From the NCBI GenBank assembly GCA_019323515.1, contig JAHWHG010000004.1:1-64000 (forward strand): DNA of 64,000 nucleotides, in the 5' to 3' direction. The position numbers were made by a program, and so were the translations under genes. This DNA is from Candidatus Woesearchaeota archaeon (lineage in GTDB: Archaea; Nanobdellota; Nanobdellia; Woesearchaeales; JAHWHD01). The stretch's first letter is position 1. Each line of letters begins with the position of its first letter. Positions 14,855 through 23,640 of the stretch are shown piece by piece. Under the pieces are notes generated by a model. That model was not told where the DNA came from and made no database searches. It saw only the letters and a program-made list of their open reading frames with translations.

Positions 14855-16239
14855 AAGCGCATGTAAGTGATTTCAAGAAAAAGGTTGTAGCTGATTTTGC
14901 TAAATTGATTTCTGAGTATCCGATTGTTGGTCTTCTTAACATGGAGAACCTTCCTGCGCCGCAGCTTCAGAACATGAGAAAGCAGTTGAGTGAGACAGTG
15001 GTAATCAAGCTTACAAAGAAAAGGCTGATGAAGTTTGCTTTTGAAAAGGCAGCTGAGAAAAAGCCAGGTGTCGAGAAACTGCAGGAGCATTTCAGGGGCA
15101 TGCCTGCGTTATTGTTCACAAAAGAAAATCCGTTTAAGTTATTCAAGATGCTGCAGAAGAATAAAAGCAGTGCGCCTGCAAAGGCTGGTCAGACTGCGCC
15201 TAATGATATTGTGGTAGTCGCTGGTGCAACTTCATTTGCTCCTGGACCTGTAATCGGTGAACTTGGTTCATTTGGGATAAAGACAGGTGTTGAAGGAGGA
15301 AAGATTGCAATCAAAGAGGATAAGGTTATTGCTAAAGCTGGGGATGTTATTTCTGGTAAGCTTGCAAGTCTTCTGTTAAGGCTTGGGATTGAACCGATGG
15401 AAATCGGTCTTGACCTGGTTGCAGTGTATGAAGACGGAACCATATATACAAAAGATATACTGAACATCAATGAACAAGATTACCTTGATAATATTGGGTT
15501 ATGCCATAAATGGGCATTCAACCTTGGGTTTGAGGTAGGGTATACAACCAAGGATAATATTGAACTATTCATAACTAAGGCTTTCAATGATTCAAAGGCA
15601 GTTGCACTTGAATCCAATTTCATGGCTGATGCTGTTGTTGAGCAGTTATTGGGTAAGGCTGAGAGAGAGATGCTGAGTCTTAAGAATACAGCTAATATAA
15701 CAGTGGAAGTTAAGAAAGTTGAAGAAAAGAAAGTAGAACCAAAAGCAGAAGCTGAGGTGAAACCTCAGGTCAAGGAAGAGTCTAAGCCTGTTGAGGAGAA
15801 AAAGGAAGCTGAGGCTCCAAAGGAAGAGAAGAAAGAAGCTGTTGAAGAAGTAAAGATAGAGAAGCCTGAAGAACCAAAAGAGGAGCCTAAACAAGAAGTT
15901 CAAGATCAAGAAGCACCCAAAGAAGAAAAAAAGGAAGAAGCTGCTGAGGAAAAGAAAGAAGAGCCAAAGGCAGAAGCTGAGGTGAAACCTGAGGTAATGG
16001 AAGGGCCTAAGCCTGTTGAGGAAGTTAAGGCAGAGGAAACAGAGGATAAAGCTGAACAGATAATCAAGGAGACTAAAGAGGCTTTTGACAAGGGTAATCT
16101 TGTCAAGAAGGAGGAAGAGAAAAAGCCAAGTGCTTCAGATATTTTAGAGGAGATAAAAGAAGAGGAACCAAAAAAGAAAGAACCTGAAAAGGTGCCGACT
16201 GCATATGAACTTATGCAGAAAAAAAAGAAAAATTCATAA
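14851..16239 (+). CDS. rplP0: Ribosomal stalk protein P0 (L10) with long charged tail
   Basis: 462 residues; archaeal P0 is usually about 300-350. Residues 1-110 form the L10 rRNA-binding domain (VGLLNMENLPAPQLQNMRKQ, FRGMPALLFTKENPFKLFK). The archaeal insertion domain (ATSFAPGPVIGELGSFGIKT) and the P1-binding helices (DAVVEQLLGKAEREML) follow. From about residue 285 runs roughly 175 residues of Glu/Lys/Pro/Ala-rich sequence with an internal duplication (EPKAEAEVKP occurs twice). It ends PTAYELMQKKKKNS, not the hydrophobic GLGALFG-type motif seen in P1 here and usual in archaeal stalk proteins. Confidence 0.95.
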   Translation: MKAHVSDFKKKVVADFAKLISEYPIVGLLNMENLPAPQLQNMRKQLSETVVIKLTKKRLMKFAFEKAAEKKPGVEKLQEHFRGMPALLFTKENPFKLFKMLQKNKSSAPAKAGQTAPNDIVVVAGATSFAPGPVIGELGSFGIKTGVEGGKIAIKEDKVIAKAGDVISGKLASLLLRLGIEPMEIGLDLVAVYEDGTIYTKDILNINEQDYLDNIGLCHKWAFNLGFEVGYTTKDNIELFITKAFNDSKAVALESNFMADAVVEQLLGKAEREMLSLKNTANITVEVKKVEEKKVEPKAEAEVKPQVKEESKPVEEKKEAEAPKEEKKEAVEEVKIEKPEEPKEEPKQEVQDQEAPKEEKKEEAAEEKKEEPKAEAEVKPEVMEGPKPVEEVKAEETEDKAEQIIKETKEAFDKGNLVKKEEEKKPSASDILEEIKEEEPKKKEPEKVPTAYELMQKKKKNS

Positions 16240-16257
16240 TTATGGAGGTCATTCAAA

Positions 16258-16578
16258 ATGGAATACATATACGCTGCAATGTTATTGCATAAAGCTGGAA
16301 AAGAGGTTAACGAAGACAATGTCAAAAAGGTTCTAGAAGCTGCTGGAGTTGGGGTTGATGATGCTAGAATAAAAGCATTAATCGCTGCACTTGAAGGCGT
16401 TAATATTGATGAAGCAATCGAAAAGGCTGCTGTAGCGCCTGTTGCTGCTGCGCCTGCAGCTGCTGCAAGTGGTGAAGCTTCTGGAGGACAAGCTGCTGAA
16501 CCTAAGAAAGAGGAGAAAAAGGAAGACAAGAAGTCAGAGGAACAGGCTGCAGCTGGACTAGGAGCATTGTTCGGTTAA
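16258..16578 (+). CDS. rpl12: Ribosomal stalk protein P1 (archaeal L12)
   Basis: 106 residues. The N-terminal dimer domain (EYIYAAMLLHKAGKEVNEDN, VKKVLEAAGVGVDDARIKAL) is followed by an Ala-rich hinge (APVAAAPAAAASGEASGG), a charged Lys/Glu stretch and the C-terminal factor-binding motif GLGALFG. A strong GGAGGT site lies before the ATG. Several copies load on P0 to recruit elongation factors. Confidence 0.97.
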   Translation: MEYIYAAMLLHKAGKEVNEDNVKKVLEAAGVGVDDARIKALIAALEGVNIDEAIEKAAVAPVAAAPAAAASGEASGGQAAEPKKEEKKEDKKSEEQAAAGLGALFG

Positions 16579-16586
16579 ATAAAGAG

Positions 16587-16608
16587 TATTTTTTTTATTT
16601 TATTTTTA
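16587..16608 (+). terminator. T-tract terminator after the stalk operon
   Basis: Eleven bases after the P1 stop the strand reads an eight-T run interrupted only by A before further T runs. It fits an archaeal terminator. The next gene starts about 20 bases later, so some read-through is likely. Confidence 0.45.
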
Positions 16609-16628
16609 ACAATGGGTCGAAACAGGAA

Positions 16629-17513
16629 ATGTTATCGGATAAAGAGAAGAAACAGTTGTTTAGAGAATTTGATGAAAAGAAGAGAGATATTTCTAGACTG
16701 AGAAAAGATCTTAACAGTCTTAATGCCAAGAAAGAGGCTATGTTTGCTAAAGTATCAAAGATTTCTGAAGAGATTAATAATATAAAAAAACAAGCTGGAA
16801 AGTCCAAGGATAAAAGGAATGCGTTCACAAAGCAGGTAAAGGAAGAGAAAAAGCTCCGCGAGGAGCTTAACAAGTCCATAAGAGAGAAAATCAAGCTTGC
16901 CAAGGAACTTAATGAAGAGAAGATAAAGATACAAAAAAAACATAATATCAAAGGAGATCCCTCAAGGATAAAGGACGAGATTGAGAAGCTTGAGATGAGT
17001 ATTGAGACTGAAGCATTGTCTTTTAAGAAAGAACAGGAAGTGATGAAGAAGATAAAGGAGCTAAAGAAAAGGTATCAAGAGGCTCAGCAGGTAAGCAGTG
17101 TATGGGAGAAACTGCATAAAGTGTCTAAAGAGATTGATGATGAAAAAAGAAAGGCAGAGGAAGTGCACAGGAAAATACAAAATAAGGCAAAAGAGAGCCA
17201 GACAAGGCATGAGGAGTTAATATCATCATCAGAAGAGATAAAAGAGTTAAGAAAGAAAGAGAAGGAAGCGTTTGATAAGTTTACAGAAATCAAAAAAAAG
17301 TTTAATGAGATCAACGACGAGCTTAAGAAGAAGCTTGTTGAGTTTAATGAGATTAAGAATAAGGTTGATGGAATAAGGGACGAGAGTAATAAAGAGAAGA
17401 AGAAAAAGATTGAAAAGAAGTTAAAGGATCTTGAAGCTAATGTTGAGGAGAAAATAAAAAAGGGCATGAAAATCACTACTGAGGATTTGTTGGCTTTTCA
17501 GGGGAAAAATTAG
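16629..17513 (+). CDS. Archaeal coiled-coil protein (COG1340-like)
   Basis: 294 residues, almost entirely coiled coil from end to end (RDISRLRKDLNSLNAKKEAM, KIQKKHNIKGDPSRIKDEIE, RKAEEVHRKIQNKAKESQ). The only break is near NIKGDPSRIKDEI, a point conserved in the archaeal COG1340 family, which commonly lies near ribosomal or translation genes. The C-terminus GMKITTEDLLAFQGKN is the typical short end domain. Function is unknown. It follows the stalk operon and overlaps the convergent HAD gene by four bases. Confidence 0.75.
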   Translation: MLSDKEKKQLFREFDEKKRDISRLRKDLNSLNAKKEAMFAKVSKISEEINNIKKQAGKSKDKRNAFTKQVKEEKKLREELNKSIREKIKLAKELNEEKIKIQKKHNIKGDPSRIKDEIEKLEMSIETEALSFKKEQEVMKKIKELKKRYQEAQQVSSVWEKLHKVSKEIDDEKRKAEEVHRKIQNKAKESQTRHEELISSSEEIKELRKKEKEAFDKFTEIKKKFNEINDELKKKLVEFNEIKNKVDGIRDESNKEKKKKIEKKLKDLEANVEEKIKKGMKITTEDLLAFQGKN

Positions 17514-18109
17514 AATTCTAGATTAAGTTTTTTTAGTATCTCGGGGAGATTATCAGGGTTATAGCAAAGTGCTGCTTGGAATCCTTTTTCAATAGCACCA
17601 TTAATGTTTTTTTCCGAGTCGTCGAGTACTAGGATTTCATGTGCCTTGAATTTAGTAATCTCTGGCACCTTGTCGAGAAGTGATGGTTTTCTTATTCCAT
17701 GTTCATATGATAATATCACATAATCAAAGTCCTTTAGAAAGTTAAATTTCCTGTCTAATATTGCGATTCTTTCCTTGAAGTTGTTTGAACAGATAACTGA
17801 TTTTATGCCTTTGTTTCTTACTCTCTTGATTAAATCAACTGCAGGTTGGTTAAGTTCGTAGCCTGAGACTAAGATATATAATAGTTCATCCTTAGTAGCA
17901 GGGATTTGCCATTGCTTTATAGCAAAGTCCCAGAATTCGTCTCCAGTTAGTATGCCTTCTTTATACTTCTGCATCTGATCGCTTCTCAGGTAGATATCTT
18001 TTACTTTTTCTATGTCAAGGTTAAAACCAGAAGAGATTCTCTTAAGAAAGTTTTCAGTGCCGTTCTTAAAATAGACTCCGTCTAAATCAAAAATAATTCC
18101 TTTAATCAT
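17510..18109 (-). CDS. HAD-superfamily hydrolase
   Basis: 199 residues. HAD motif I is at the start (IIFDLDGVYF, with both catalytic Asp). Motif II is the Ser in SVICSNNFKERI, motif III the Lys in YEHGIRKPSLLDKV, and motif IV LVLDDSEKNINGA. The helical cap between I and II is that of subclass I. The substrate is not predictable. It sits at the end of the S24e/S27ae operon, nine bases after S27ae. Confidence 0.88.
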   Translation of the reverse strand: MIKGIIFDLDGVYFKNGTENFLKRISSGFNLDIEKVKDIYLRSDQMQKYKEGILTGDEFWDFAIKQWQIPATKDELLYILVSGYELNQPAVDLIKRVRNKGIKSVICSNNFKERIAILDRKFNFLKDFDYVILSYEHGIRKPSLLDKVPEITKFKAHEILVLDDSEKNINGAIEKGFQAALCYNPDNLPEILKKLNLEF

Positions 18110-18117
18110 TCTTAGAA

Positions 18118-18333
18118 CTATTTCTTACCAGTAAACTCTGTATAATGACACTGGCCGCAGTAAAGTCTATCCTTGTGCTCTGATAAAAATACTCCAACAC
18201 CGCATTTTGGGCAGAATTTCTTTTTTCTTTCTAATTTGTCTCCAGATGCTGTATAATGTTTATACTTTGCGCTTGTCTTCTTAGGTTTTCTGGTTTTTTT
18301 ACCTTTTTTAACTACTTTTGGTCCTTTTCCCAT
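18118..18333 (-). CDS. rps27ae: 30S ribosomal protein S27ae
   Basis: 71 residues, slightly longer than many archaeal copies because of a basic N-terminus (GKGPKVVKKGKKTRKPKKTS). The zinc ribbon is complete: CPKCGVGVFLSEHKDRLYCG plus QCHYTEF. A GGGTGA site lies six bases before the ATG, which touches the S24e stop. Confidence 0.95.
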   Translation of the reverse strand: MGKGPKVVKKGKKTRKPKKTSAKYKHYTASGDKLERKKKFCPKCGVGVFLSEHKDRLYCGQCHYTEFTGKK

Positions 18334-18680
18334 TATTGTTCACCCTTTGCTTTAGGTTCTTCCTTTGTCTCTGCTTCTTCTTTAGGAGCTTCCTTTTTTT
18401 CTGAAGCTTTAGCCTCTTTCTCTCTCTGTTTCTTGGATTTTACCTCAAACCTGTTCTTGTTTTCCTTAGAATCATAGATATGGGCAATAGCTTTACTTGT
18501 TGTATCGCCGAACTTGTTATAGATATGTCTTATCTCTATAACTTCTTCCTTGACAGCAAGCTGTTTTGAAAGTGATGTCTTTATTTCTTTGTTTGAGGGG
18601 GTAGGTCCTTTTTTTTCAAATATAACAGTAACCCTTTTTCTTGCTAAAAGTGGTTGTTCAATTGTTTTTGTAACTTCCAT
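18333..18680 (-). CDS. rps24e: 30S ribosomal protein S24e
   Basis: 115 residues. S24e features are NPLLARK-like QPLLARKRVTVIFEKKG, PSNKEIKTSLSKQLAV, and IRHIYNKFGDTTSKAIAHIY. The last 35 residues are an acidic/basic Lys-Glu extension (EKKEAPKEEAETKEEPKAKG) beyond the usual archaeal end, similar in style to the P0 tail. Part of the operon with Spt4 and S27ae. Confidence 0.95.
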   Translation of the reverse strand: MEVTKTIEQPLLARKRVTVIFEKKGPTPSNKEIKTSLSKQLAVKEEVIEIRHIYNKFGDTTSKAIAHIYDSKENKNRFEVKSKKQREKEAKASEKKEAPKEEAETKEEPKAKGEQ

Positions 18681-18866
18681 CTATCTCACCTTAATTGCGT
18701 ATTCCCCTTTTATTTTAATCCCTAACTTTTGTGCAATCTCTGATTTATTAGCGTCTATAACGTTAAGTCTGCCGAACCACGTAGTTGTGAAATTACTATT
18801 CTTACAGATTGGGCAGGTACTTCCTTCAACAAAGATTTTACATGATTTGCAAGCTTTTTTCTTCAT
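18681..18866 (-). CDS. spt4: Transcription elongation factor Spt4 (RpoE'')
   Basis: 61 residues. The four-cysteine zinc site is CKSCKIF and CPICKN, followed by the Spt5-contact segment TTTWFGRLNVID and the closing IKIKGEYAIKV. Spt4 with Spt5 clamps RNA polymerase for processive elongation. Adjacent to RpoE, the standard archaeal pairing. Confidence 0.95.
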   Translation of the reverse strand: MKKKACKSCKIFVEGSTCPICKNSNFTTTWFGRLNVIDANKSEIAQKLGIKIKGEYAIKVR

Positions 18867-18875
18867 TTTATTACC

Positions 18876-19475
18876 TTATTTTTTCTTTTTAACAGCTGGT
18901 TTTTTCTCAACCTTTGCTGGCTCAGATTTTTCAGCTTTTTTATTCATATCTTCTTCAATCCATTCAAGTTTTCCTAAAAACGGCTGACGCATTGTCAAAC
19001 CGATCTTTGGGTTAGTGATGTCCTTATATGAAACTGCAATCACTCTGGCTCTGCACTTGTCACCAACCTTAAGGTTTCTTTTTGATTCCTTGCCTGTCAA
19101 GACTTTTTCCTTGCTAAAGCTTACAAAGTCGTCCATTGTCTGGGAGACATGGATCATTGCTTCAATAGGTCCTACAGACATAAAAACTCCGAACTCTGCA
19201 ATGTCTTTTACTCTTCCGAGAAGGACTTCCTTAACCTCTGGTCTGAAGACAAGAAGTTCAAAGGTTGTCTCATAGTAAGCAGCTCCGTCTCCAGGTATGA
19301 TAACTCCTTCGTGAATGTCATTAACCTTGTCAACATCAATAACAATACCGATGTCTTTTGAAATAAAACCTTCATAATCCTTTTTCAGTCTCTTAAGTAC
19401 AGCTTCTTCCCTTGGAAGACCGAATAGTTCTGGAGGGACCCTAACATGGTCCTTTATCTCAGTTCTGTAAAACAT
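18876..19475 (-). CDS. rpoE: RNA polymerase subunit E' (Rpo7)
   Basis: 199 residues. The N-terminal RNP-like domain (MFYRTEIKDHVRVPPELFG, YEGFISKDIGIVIDVDKV, IPGDGAAYYETTFELLVFRP) is followed by an S1 domain (GRVKDIAEFGVFMSVGPIEA, MIHVSQTMDDFVSF, GDKCRARVIAVSYK). A Lys/Glu tail ends the protein. It forms the polymerase stalk with Rpo4 and binds nascent RNA. A GGGTGA site lies six bases before the ATG. Confidence 0.96.
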   Translation of the reverse strand: MFYRTEIKDHVRVPPELFGLPREEAVLKRLKKDYEGFISKDIGIVIDVDKVNDIHEGVIIPGDGAAYYETTFELLVFRPEVKEVLLGRVKDIAEFGVFMSVGPIEAMIHVSQTMDDFVSFSKEKVLTGKESKRNLKVGDKCRARVIAVSYKDITNPKIGLTMRQPFLGKLEWIEEDMNKKAEKSEPAKVEKKPAVKKKK

Positions 19476-19482
19476 ATTTTGT

Positions 19483-19884
19483 TCACCCTATAAGTGTTAG
19501 ATATTTTTTTTGCCTTAAAATAATCCGTTTTGCATTATTTTCCTTTAATCTGGCTTTTAAAGGCTTATCCTGGGTTGCTACAATATAATCCTGCTCTTTT
19601 ATCAAGTCCAAGATAAGGTTATCTACGTCTTTATGCTTTGCTGTAGTGATTATATTTATATCTTTTGTTTTTATAAGCTTTAAGGCGAGTTTTGCTGATT
19701 TCTTGTCAAAACCCTTTTTTGCGGTCCCTGAGACCTTCTCAAGCTCGTCAAGGGTCTTATCAACAATGTATAGTTTATACTTAAAGTCGCAGATCTTTGC
19801 TAATTCCTCAAATATATCAACCTTAAACTGGAATGGAATAAGTAGGAAATTAGTGTCGAGTATAATTTTAGTAATCTTCTGCAT
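19483..19884 (-). CDS. PIN-domain protein (Fcf1/Utp24-like)
   Basis: 133 residues. PIN motifs are ILDTNFLLIPFQF (first acidic residue), VDKTLDELEKVSG, KDVDNLILDLIKEQD and YIVATQDKPLKARL (last acidic cluster). The sequence and position before rpoE match the archaeal Fcf1-like family. The eukaryotic relatives cut pre-18S rRNA, so an rRNA-processing nuclease is likely. First gene of the PIN-RpoE-Spt4-S24e-S27ae-HAD operon. Confidence 0.88.
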   Translation of the reverse strand: MQKITKIILDTNFLLIPFQFKVDIFEELAKICDFKYKLYIVDKTLDELEKVSGTAKKGFDKKSAKLALKLIKTKDINIITTAKHKDVDNLILDLIKEQDYIVATQDKPLKARLKENNAKRIILRQKKYLTLIG

Positions 19885-19987
19885 TTATATATGAATTTAA
19901 GAGGGTATTTATAAAGGTTATTGATGATTTGGAGTGTATTCTGGAATATATAAAAATTTATAATTTGATTGTGGGTTTTTTGGTAGT

Positions 19988-20422
19988 ATGAGCTTAAGAA
20001 AATTAGTTTTAGGTGCTGCGCTTGTTGGGTTAAGTGGTTTGCTGGGATGCGGTGAGGTTGAAGGAGTCAGAGAGATTAATGAAAATTGTCATAAACTAAA
20101 TATTTATAAATATACTATTAAAATAGGAGATAAGGAAGTAGAAGCACAATTCGGATATAATCGAAAATATCTCTTGAAAATCGGTAAAACTGTAGTTAAC
20201 TATGAAGGACCTGATTATGTTGTTAGTGTTGATGGACATCTTATATCCTCGCAGGGAGCTGTTGAAAAAGCTAGGGATATGGTCAAAATGGCATATGAAG
20301 ATATATTAAAACAGCAGAAAGAGGAGTTTGAGAGAAGGGAGAGGGCTAAAAAGCAGAGACAAAAGCAGGCATTGTACGATCTTAAACCAAACTTCAAGAC
20401 TGAAAAGACTAGTTCTCCTTAA
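19988..20422 (+). CDS. Predicted lipoprotein of unknown function
   Basis: 144 residues. A short signal ends in a lipobox (LVGLSGLLGCGEVEG), so the Cys is probably lipidated and the protein anchored outside. The body has strands (YKYTIKIGDKEVEAQFGYNR, YVVSVDGHLISSQGAVEKAR) then a basic coiled tail (EEFERRERAKKQRQKQALYD). I recognise no family. Confidence 0.6.
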   Translation: MSLRKLVLGAALVGLSGLLGCGEVEGVREINENCHKLNIYKYTIKIGDKEVEAQFGYNRKYLLKIGKTVVNYEGPDYVVSVDGHLISSQGAVEKARDMVKMAYEDILKQQKEEFERRERAKKQRQKQALYDLKPNFKTEKTSSP

Positions 20423-20462
20423 GAATTTAAAAAAAGTAATTAAATCTGCTTATGTATATTAA

Positions 20463-20756
20463 CTAATAATTAATAATATACTGAAAAGAAAAAGCCAACA
20501 ATAGCACGATTGTAGCAATAGTACTCATCCTTAATTGGCCTAATAAACTCGTATACCTAGAATCTTCAGGGTGAAAGTTATGGAATAATAATGCATATTT
20601 GTTTGATTTACGTTGAAACCTATCTGCAAATATATCCCCTGTTTCAAACAGATGTTTTGTTTCTGGGTGGTTCTTTCCAACATGAGACTTTAAGGAATAC
20701 CAAACAGATACATTCCATATGATTGCTGCAACTGCTAAGATTATTAGTGATATCAT
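20463..20756 (-). CDS. Small two-span membrane protein
   Basis: 97 residues. Membrane segments lie at 2-22 (ISLIILAVAAIIWNVSVWYS) and 76-95 (STIATIVLLLAFSFQYIIN), with a basic His-containing loop (HVGKNHPETKHLFETGDIFA) between. A TTTAAAG box about 25 bases before the ATG fits leaderless expression. Function unknown. Confidence 0.6.
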   Translation of the reverse strand: MISLIILAVAAIIWNVSVWYSLKSHVGKNHPETKHLFETGDIFADRFQRKSNKYALLFHNFHPEDSRYTSLLGQLRMSTIATIVLLLAFSFQYIINY

Positions 20757-20820
20757 AATACCTAGATATGTAAAAAAGCTTTAAATACCTTTGGTAAGAA
20801 CAGTGAAAATATTTTCGAGA

Positions 20821-21588
20821 TTATCCCTTAAACCATTTCAACATCTTAAGCGCGTCGCCTGGTGGGTCTGGTGATTCACAGACAATATAAGCTGGCTTTT
20901 TCCATTTCTTGAGCTGCTTTGCAAGAGGATTGAAGAATGATTTTGTCAATGGGATATGGTTTCTTTCACCCTTTGCTGTGAAGTTTATGCCAGAGAAGTG
21001 TGCATGCAGGTATGGAAGATGCTTGATTTTTTTGAAGATTTCAGGATAGTCAATCTTTCCATTGTTCCTTGCATAGATGTGTGCAAAATCTATGACTATT
21101 CCGCAGCCAGTCTCTTTTCTTAGACGCAGAAGTTCGTCAATATCTCCAAATTGTGAAGGTTTTCCAGTTGTCTCTGGAGATATCTGTATTTTCCAGCGCT
21201 TCTTTTTTATGTAAGATTGCATGTCTTCTATTTCTTTTTTAACTGCTTGATAGATTTCTTCAGGTTCTCTTTTTCCATAGTATGCTGGATGGAATGTAAC
21301 AGCTTTTGCCTTAAGGTAATGGCCGCGTTCGCATGCAGTAAGAATGCGTTTTTTTGATGCAGTAATCTTTTCCTTTTCAGTTGAGGTAAGGTTTATGTAA
21401 TAAGGAGCATGGATTGTCAGAGCGATGTTATTCTTTTTTGCATAATCTCCTACAATCTTTGCATTATCATTTTTCATATAGACTGAATGCGTGAACGCTA
21501 CTTCGCATACGCCAAGGTTATTTTGTTTAAGAAAATCAATCATGTCAAGAGGTTTAGGGCTCAGACCTGCTGGTCCGAACACTATCAT
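20821..21588 (-). CDS. nfo: Endonuclease IV-like TIM-barrel protein
   Basis: 255 residues. AP endonuclease family 2 metal ligands are recognisable: LTIHAPYYINL, AVTFHPAYYGKR, IQISPETTGKPSQFGD, GIVIDFAHIYARN, LPYLHAHFSGI and IVCESPDP at the end. Endonuclease IV cuts 5' to abasic sites in base-excision repair. It is about 30 residues shorter than the bacterial enzyme. The start overlaps the antiporter stop by four bases. Confidence 0.85.
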   Translation of the reverse strand: MIVFGPAGLSPKPLDMIDFLKQNNLGVCEVAFTHSVYMKNDNAKIVGDYAKKNNIALTIHAPYYINLTSTEKEKITASKKRILTACERGHYLKAKAVTFHPAYYGKREPEEIYQAVKKEIEDMQSYIKKKRWKIQISPETTGKPSQFGDIDELLRLRKETGCGIVIDFAHIYARNNGKIDYPEIFKKIKHLPYLHAHFSGINFTAKGERNHIPLTKSFFNPLAKQLKKWKKPAYIVCESPDPPGDALKMLKWFKG

Positions 21589-22799
21589 TTCAAGACCTCT
21601 TTATGGAGGAACTTGTTTGCAAACTTTACAACAATTGTTGATAGAAGTATGCTGTAAAGCAAGAAGATAAGTGTAAGGTCAAGTATAGGTGACATCCCTA
21701 GGATGTATTTCTCACTACCTGGTACAGTGTATGATAAGAAAGTGGCTGCAACAACTGCAACTGCAATGCCTTTCGGAGCGTTAAGTGCCATAAATACCTT
21801 TTCGCGAAGTTTGTATTCTTTTCTTATGAAGGATAATTCTATTGAGATGAACCTTAGTAAGATAAAGATAGCAAAAAGTGCAAATGATTTAAGGAAAAAG
21901 ATTGCATTAAAAGGTATCTCAATTAGAAGACCTACAAATACAAAGACCAAAATCTCAAGGAAGTTTGAAAATATTAGTGAAAACTCTAGGAGATGTTCCT
22001 TTTGTTTGATATAGAATGTTCCGAATAGAATGCCTGCTACTGTCACTGCAAGAACTCCATTGCCACCAAGATGTTCAGCAGCAATATAAGTAAGAAGACC
22101 TGCTGCAATGAGAGCAAGCGGGGATATACGTTCTTCATATTGTTTTCGCATTACCTTAAAGAACAGGAGTCCAACAAGTACACCTGCTCCGATGCCGCTT
22201 ACAATCTGTAAGAAAAAAGGCCGAATCTGTTCAATGAATAGGTTGACTGTAAATTTTCCTTCTAAAGTTCGCATAAGATCTATTATGATGAATGGAATCA
22301 AGACCATTATAGGAGTGTTAACTATTGATTCAATCTCCAAAAGGTCAGCGACCTTGCTTTTACCTTCCTTGAACATGGTTACAATTGCGCTTGGAGCAGT
22401 GCCTGACATAAGTGAAGCAAAAAGTACAGAGAGAAGGATTGATTCTGGTCTGAAGATGAAATCAGTAGCGATTGTAAGAATCACAAGGTTAAGTAAAAGA
22501 AAAATCATAGTTAGCTTGAATGCCTGGATAGATAGTTCATCAAGTTCCTTTAACTTGAAACGCGAGGCACTGTCAAATACAATAACTACCAAAGCTAGCA
22601 AGCTTATGCTTGTGATAAAGTCTGTTGGAAAGTAAACAAGAGGCTTTCCTTCAAAAGTCACATTATTAAGTATTATTCCAACAAGTAAAAGGAGAAGGAC
22701 ATTAGGAATCTTAAGCCTTCTTGCAATTATAGAGCATAAAATGCCTAGTAATAAAACTGCTGCTAGATATGATAAGAATATTAATGAGGCAGATGCCAT
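21585..22799 (-). CDS. Na+/H+ antiporter (CPA family)
   Basis: 404 residues with about 12 hydrophobic spans. The first is SASLIFLSYLAAVLLLGILC. The segment SLMSGTAPSAIVTMFKEGK resembles the CPA ion-binding region, and PKGIAVAVVAATFLSY near the end is the typical late helix of NhaP-type exchangers. It exchanges cytosolic Na+ or K+ for protons. An AAGGTGA site lies before the ATG. It is coupled to the downstream endonuclease IV gene. Confidence 0.88.
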   Translation of the reverse strand: MASASLIFLSYLAAVLLLGILCSIIARRLKIPNVLLLLLVGIILNNVTFEGKPLVYFPTDFITSISLLALVVIVFDSASRFKLKELDELSIQAFKLTMIFLLLNLVILTIATDFIFRPESILLSVLFASLMSGTAPSAIVTMFKEGKSKVADLLEIESIVNTPIMVLIPFIIIDLMRTLEGKFTVNLFIEQIRPFFLQIVSGIGAGVLVGLLFFKVMRKQYEERISPLALIAAGLLTYIAAEHLGGNGVLAVTVAGILFGTFYIKQKEHLLEFSLIFSNFLEILVFVFVGLLIEIPFNAIFFLKSFALFAIFILLRFISIELSFIRKEYKLREKVFMALNAPKGIAVAVVAATFLSYTVPGSEKYILGMSPILDLTLIFLLYSILLSTIVVKFANKFLHKEVLK

Positions 22800-22943
22800 G
22801 TTTCACCTTCTTTTTTTTAAGAGATTTAATTGAAGTTTCTTTATTAATGTTTCGGTATTTTCGACTGTAGTATTGATATTCTAAAATAGAAAAGTATATA
22901 AACATTTGAGTGTTCAATTTTAAACAAAAATTGGTGGTTTGAA

Positions 22944-23576
22944 TTGATAAAAATAGTTAAAAAATTCATCAGGAAGATTATAAATAATATTTTCAGAAGA
23001 AAGCAGCATCTTAGGTTAGGGTTATATGGGCCTCCGAATGGAGGAAAGACTACTCTTGCTAATAGGATTTGCGAGGATTGGCTTGGAGAAAAGATGGGTT
23101 CTGTTTCTAGTATAGCTCATGAGACAAGAGAGATTCAGATAAAGGAGCAGATTAATATCAAATCCAAAGGTAAAGAGCTTAGCTTTAATCTTGTTGATAC
23201 TCCAGGTATTGCAACAAAGATTGATTATGAAGAGTTTCTGAAAAAAGGTATGAAAGAGAAAAAGGCCAAGGCACGTGCAAAGGAAGCTACAAAAGGTGTT
23301 ATTGACGCAATCAAATGGTTGGATAATATGGATTGTGTTATAATCGTGCTTGATGCTACAAAGGATCCTTATTCACAGGTCAATATCACAATAATAGGTA
23401 ATCTTGCTGCAAGAGATATACCAGTATTAATAGTTGCTAATAAGATTGACCTGAAAAAGGCAGACATCAAAAGGATTGAATCAGCGTTCCCTCAGTATGA
23501 TGTTGTGGGAATATCTGCTAAATATGGGACAAATGTTGAAGAGTTTTATGAAGCATTGTTTGTATTAGCTGGATAA
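22944..23576 (+). CDS. Era/Der-like small GTPase
   Basis: 210 residues. A basic N-terminal helix (KIVKKFIRKIINNIFRRK) precedes the G domain: G1 GPPNGGKTTLAN, G3 DTPGIA, G4 NKIDLKK and G5 ISAKYG. A Thr in the HETREI segment is the probable G2 residue. The family is archaea-specific and sits beside DUF2073 and a zinc-ribbon protein, as here. In haloarchaea this trio is annotated as origin-associated (OapA/B/C-like); I recall this and cannot verify it. The TTG start follows a GGTGG site. Confidence 0.85.
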   Translation: MIKIVKKFIRKIINNIFRRKQHLRLGLYGPPNGGKTTLANRICEDWLGEKMGSVSSIAHETREIQIKEQINIKSKGKELSFNLVDTPGIATKIDYEEFLKKGMKEKKAKARAKEATKGVIDAIKWLDNMDCVIIVLDATKDPYSQVNITIIGNLAARDIPVLIVANKIDLKKADIKRIESAFPQYDVVGISAKYGTNVEEFYEALFVLAG

Positions 23577-23640
23577 AAACATTTATATTTAAATAGTAGT
23601 TTTGTTTTTGCTATAAAAAGACACAGAGGAATCAAAAAAA

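Noticed and set aside
22711..22917. Minus-strand frame of 68 codons over the antiporter start
   Set aside because: It overlaps the antiporter N-terminus in another frame and consists mainly of low-complexity Ile/Lys/Tyr sequence.
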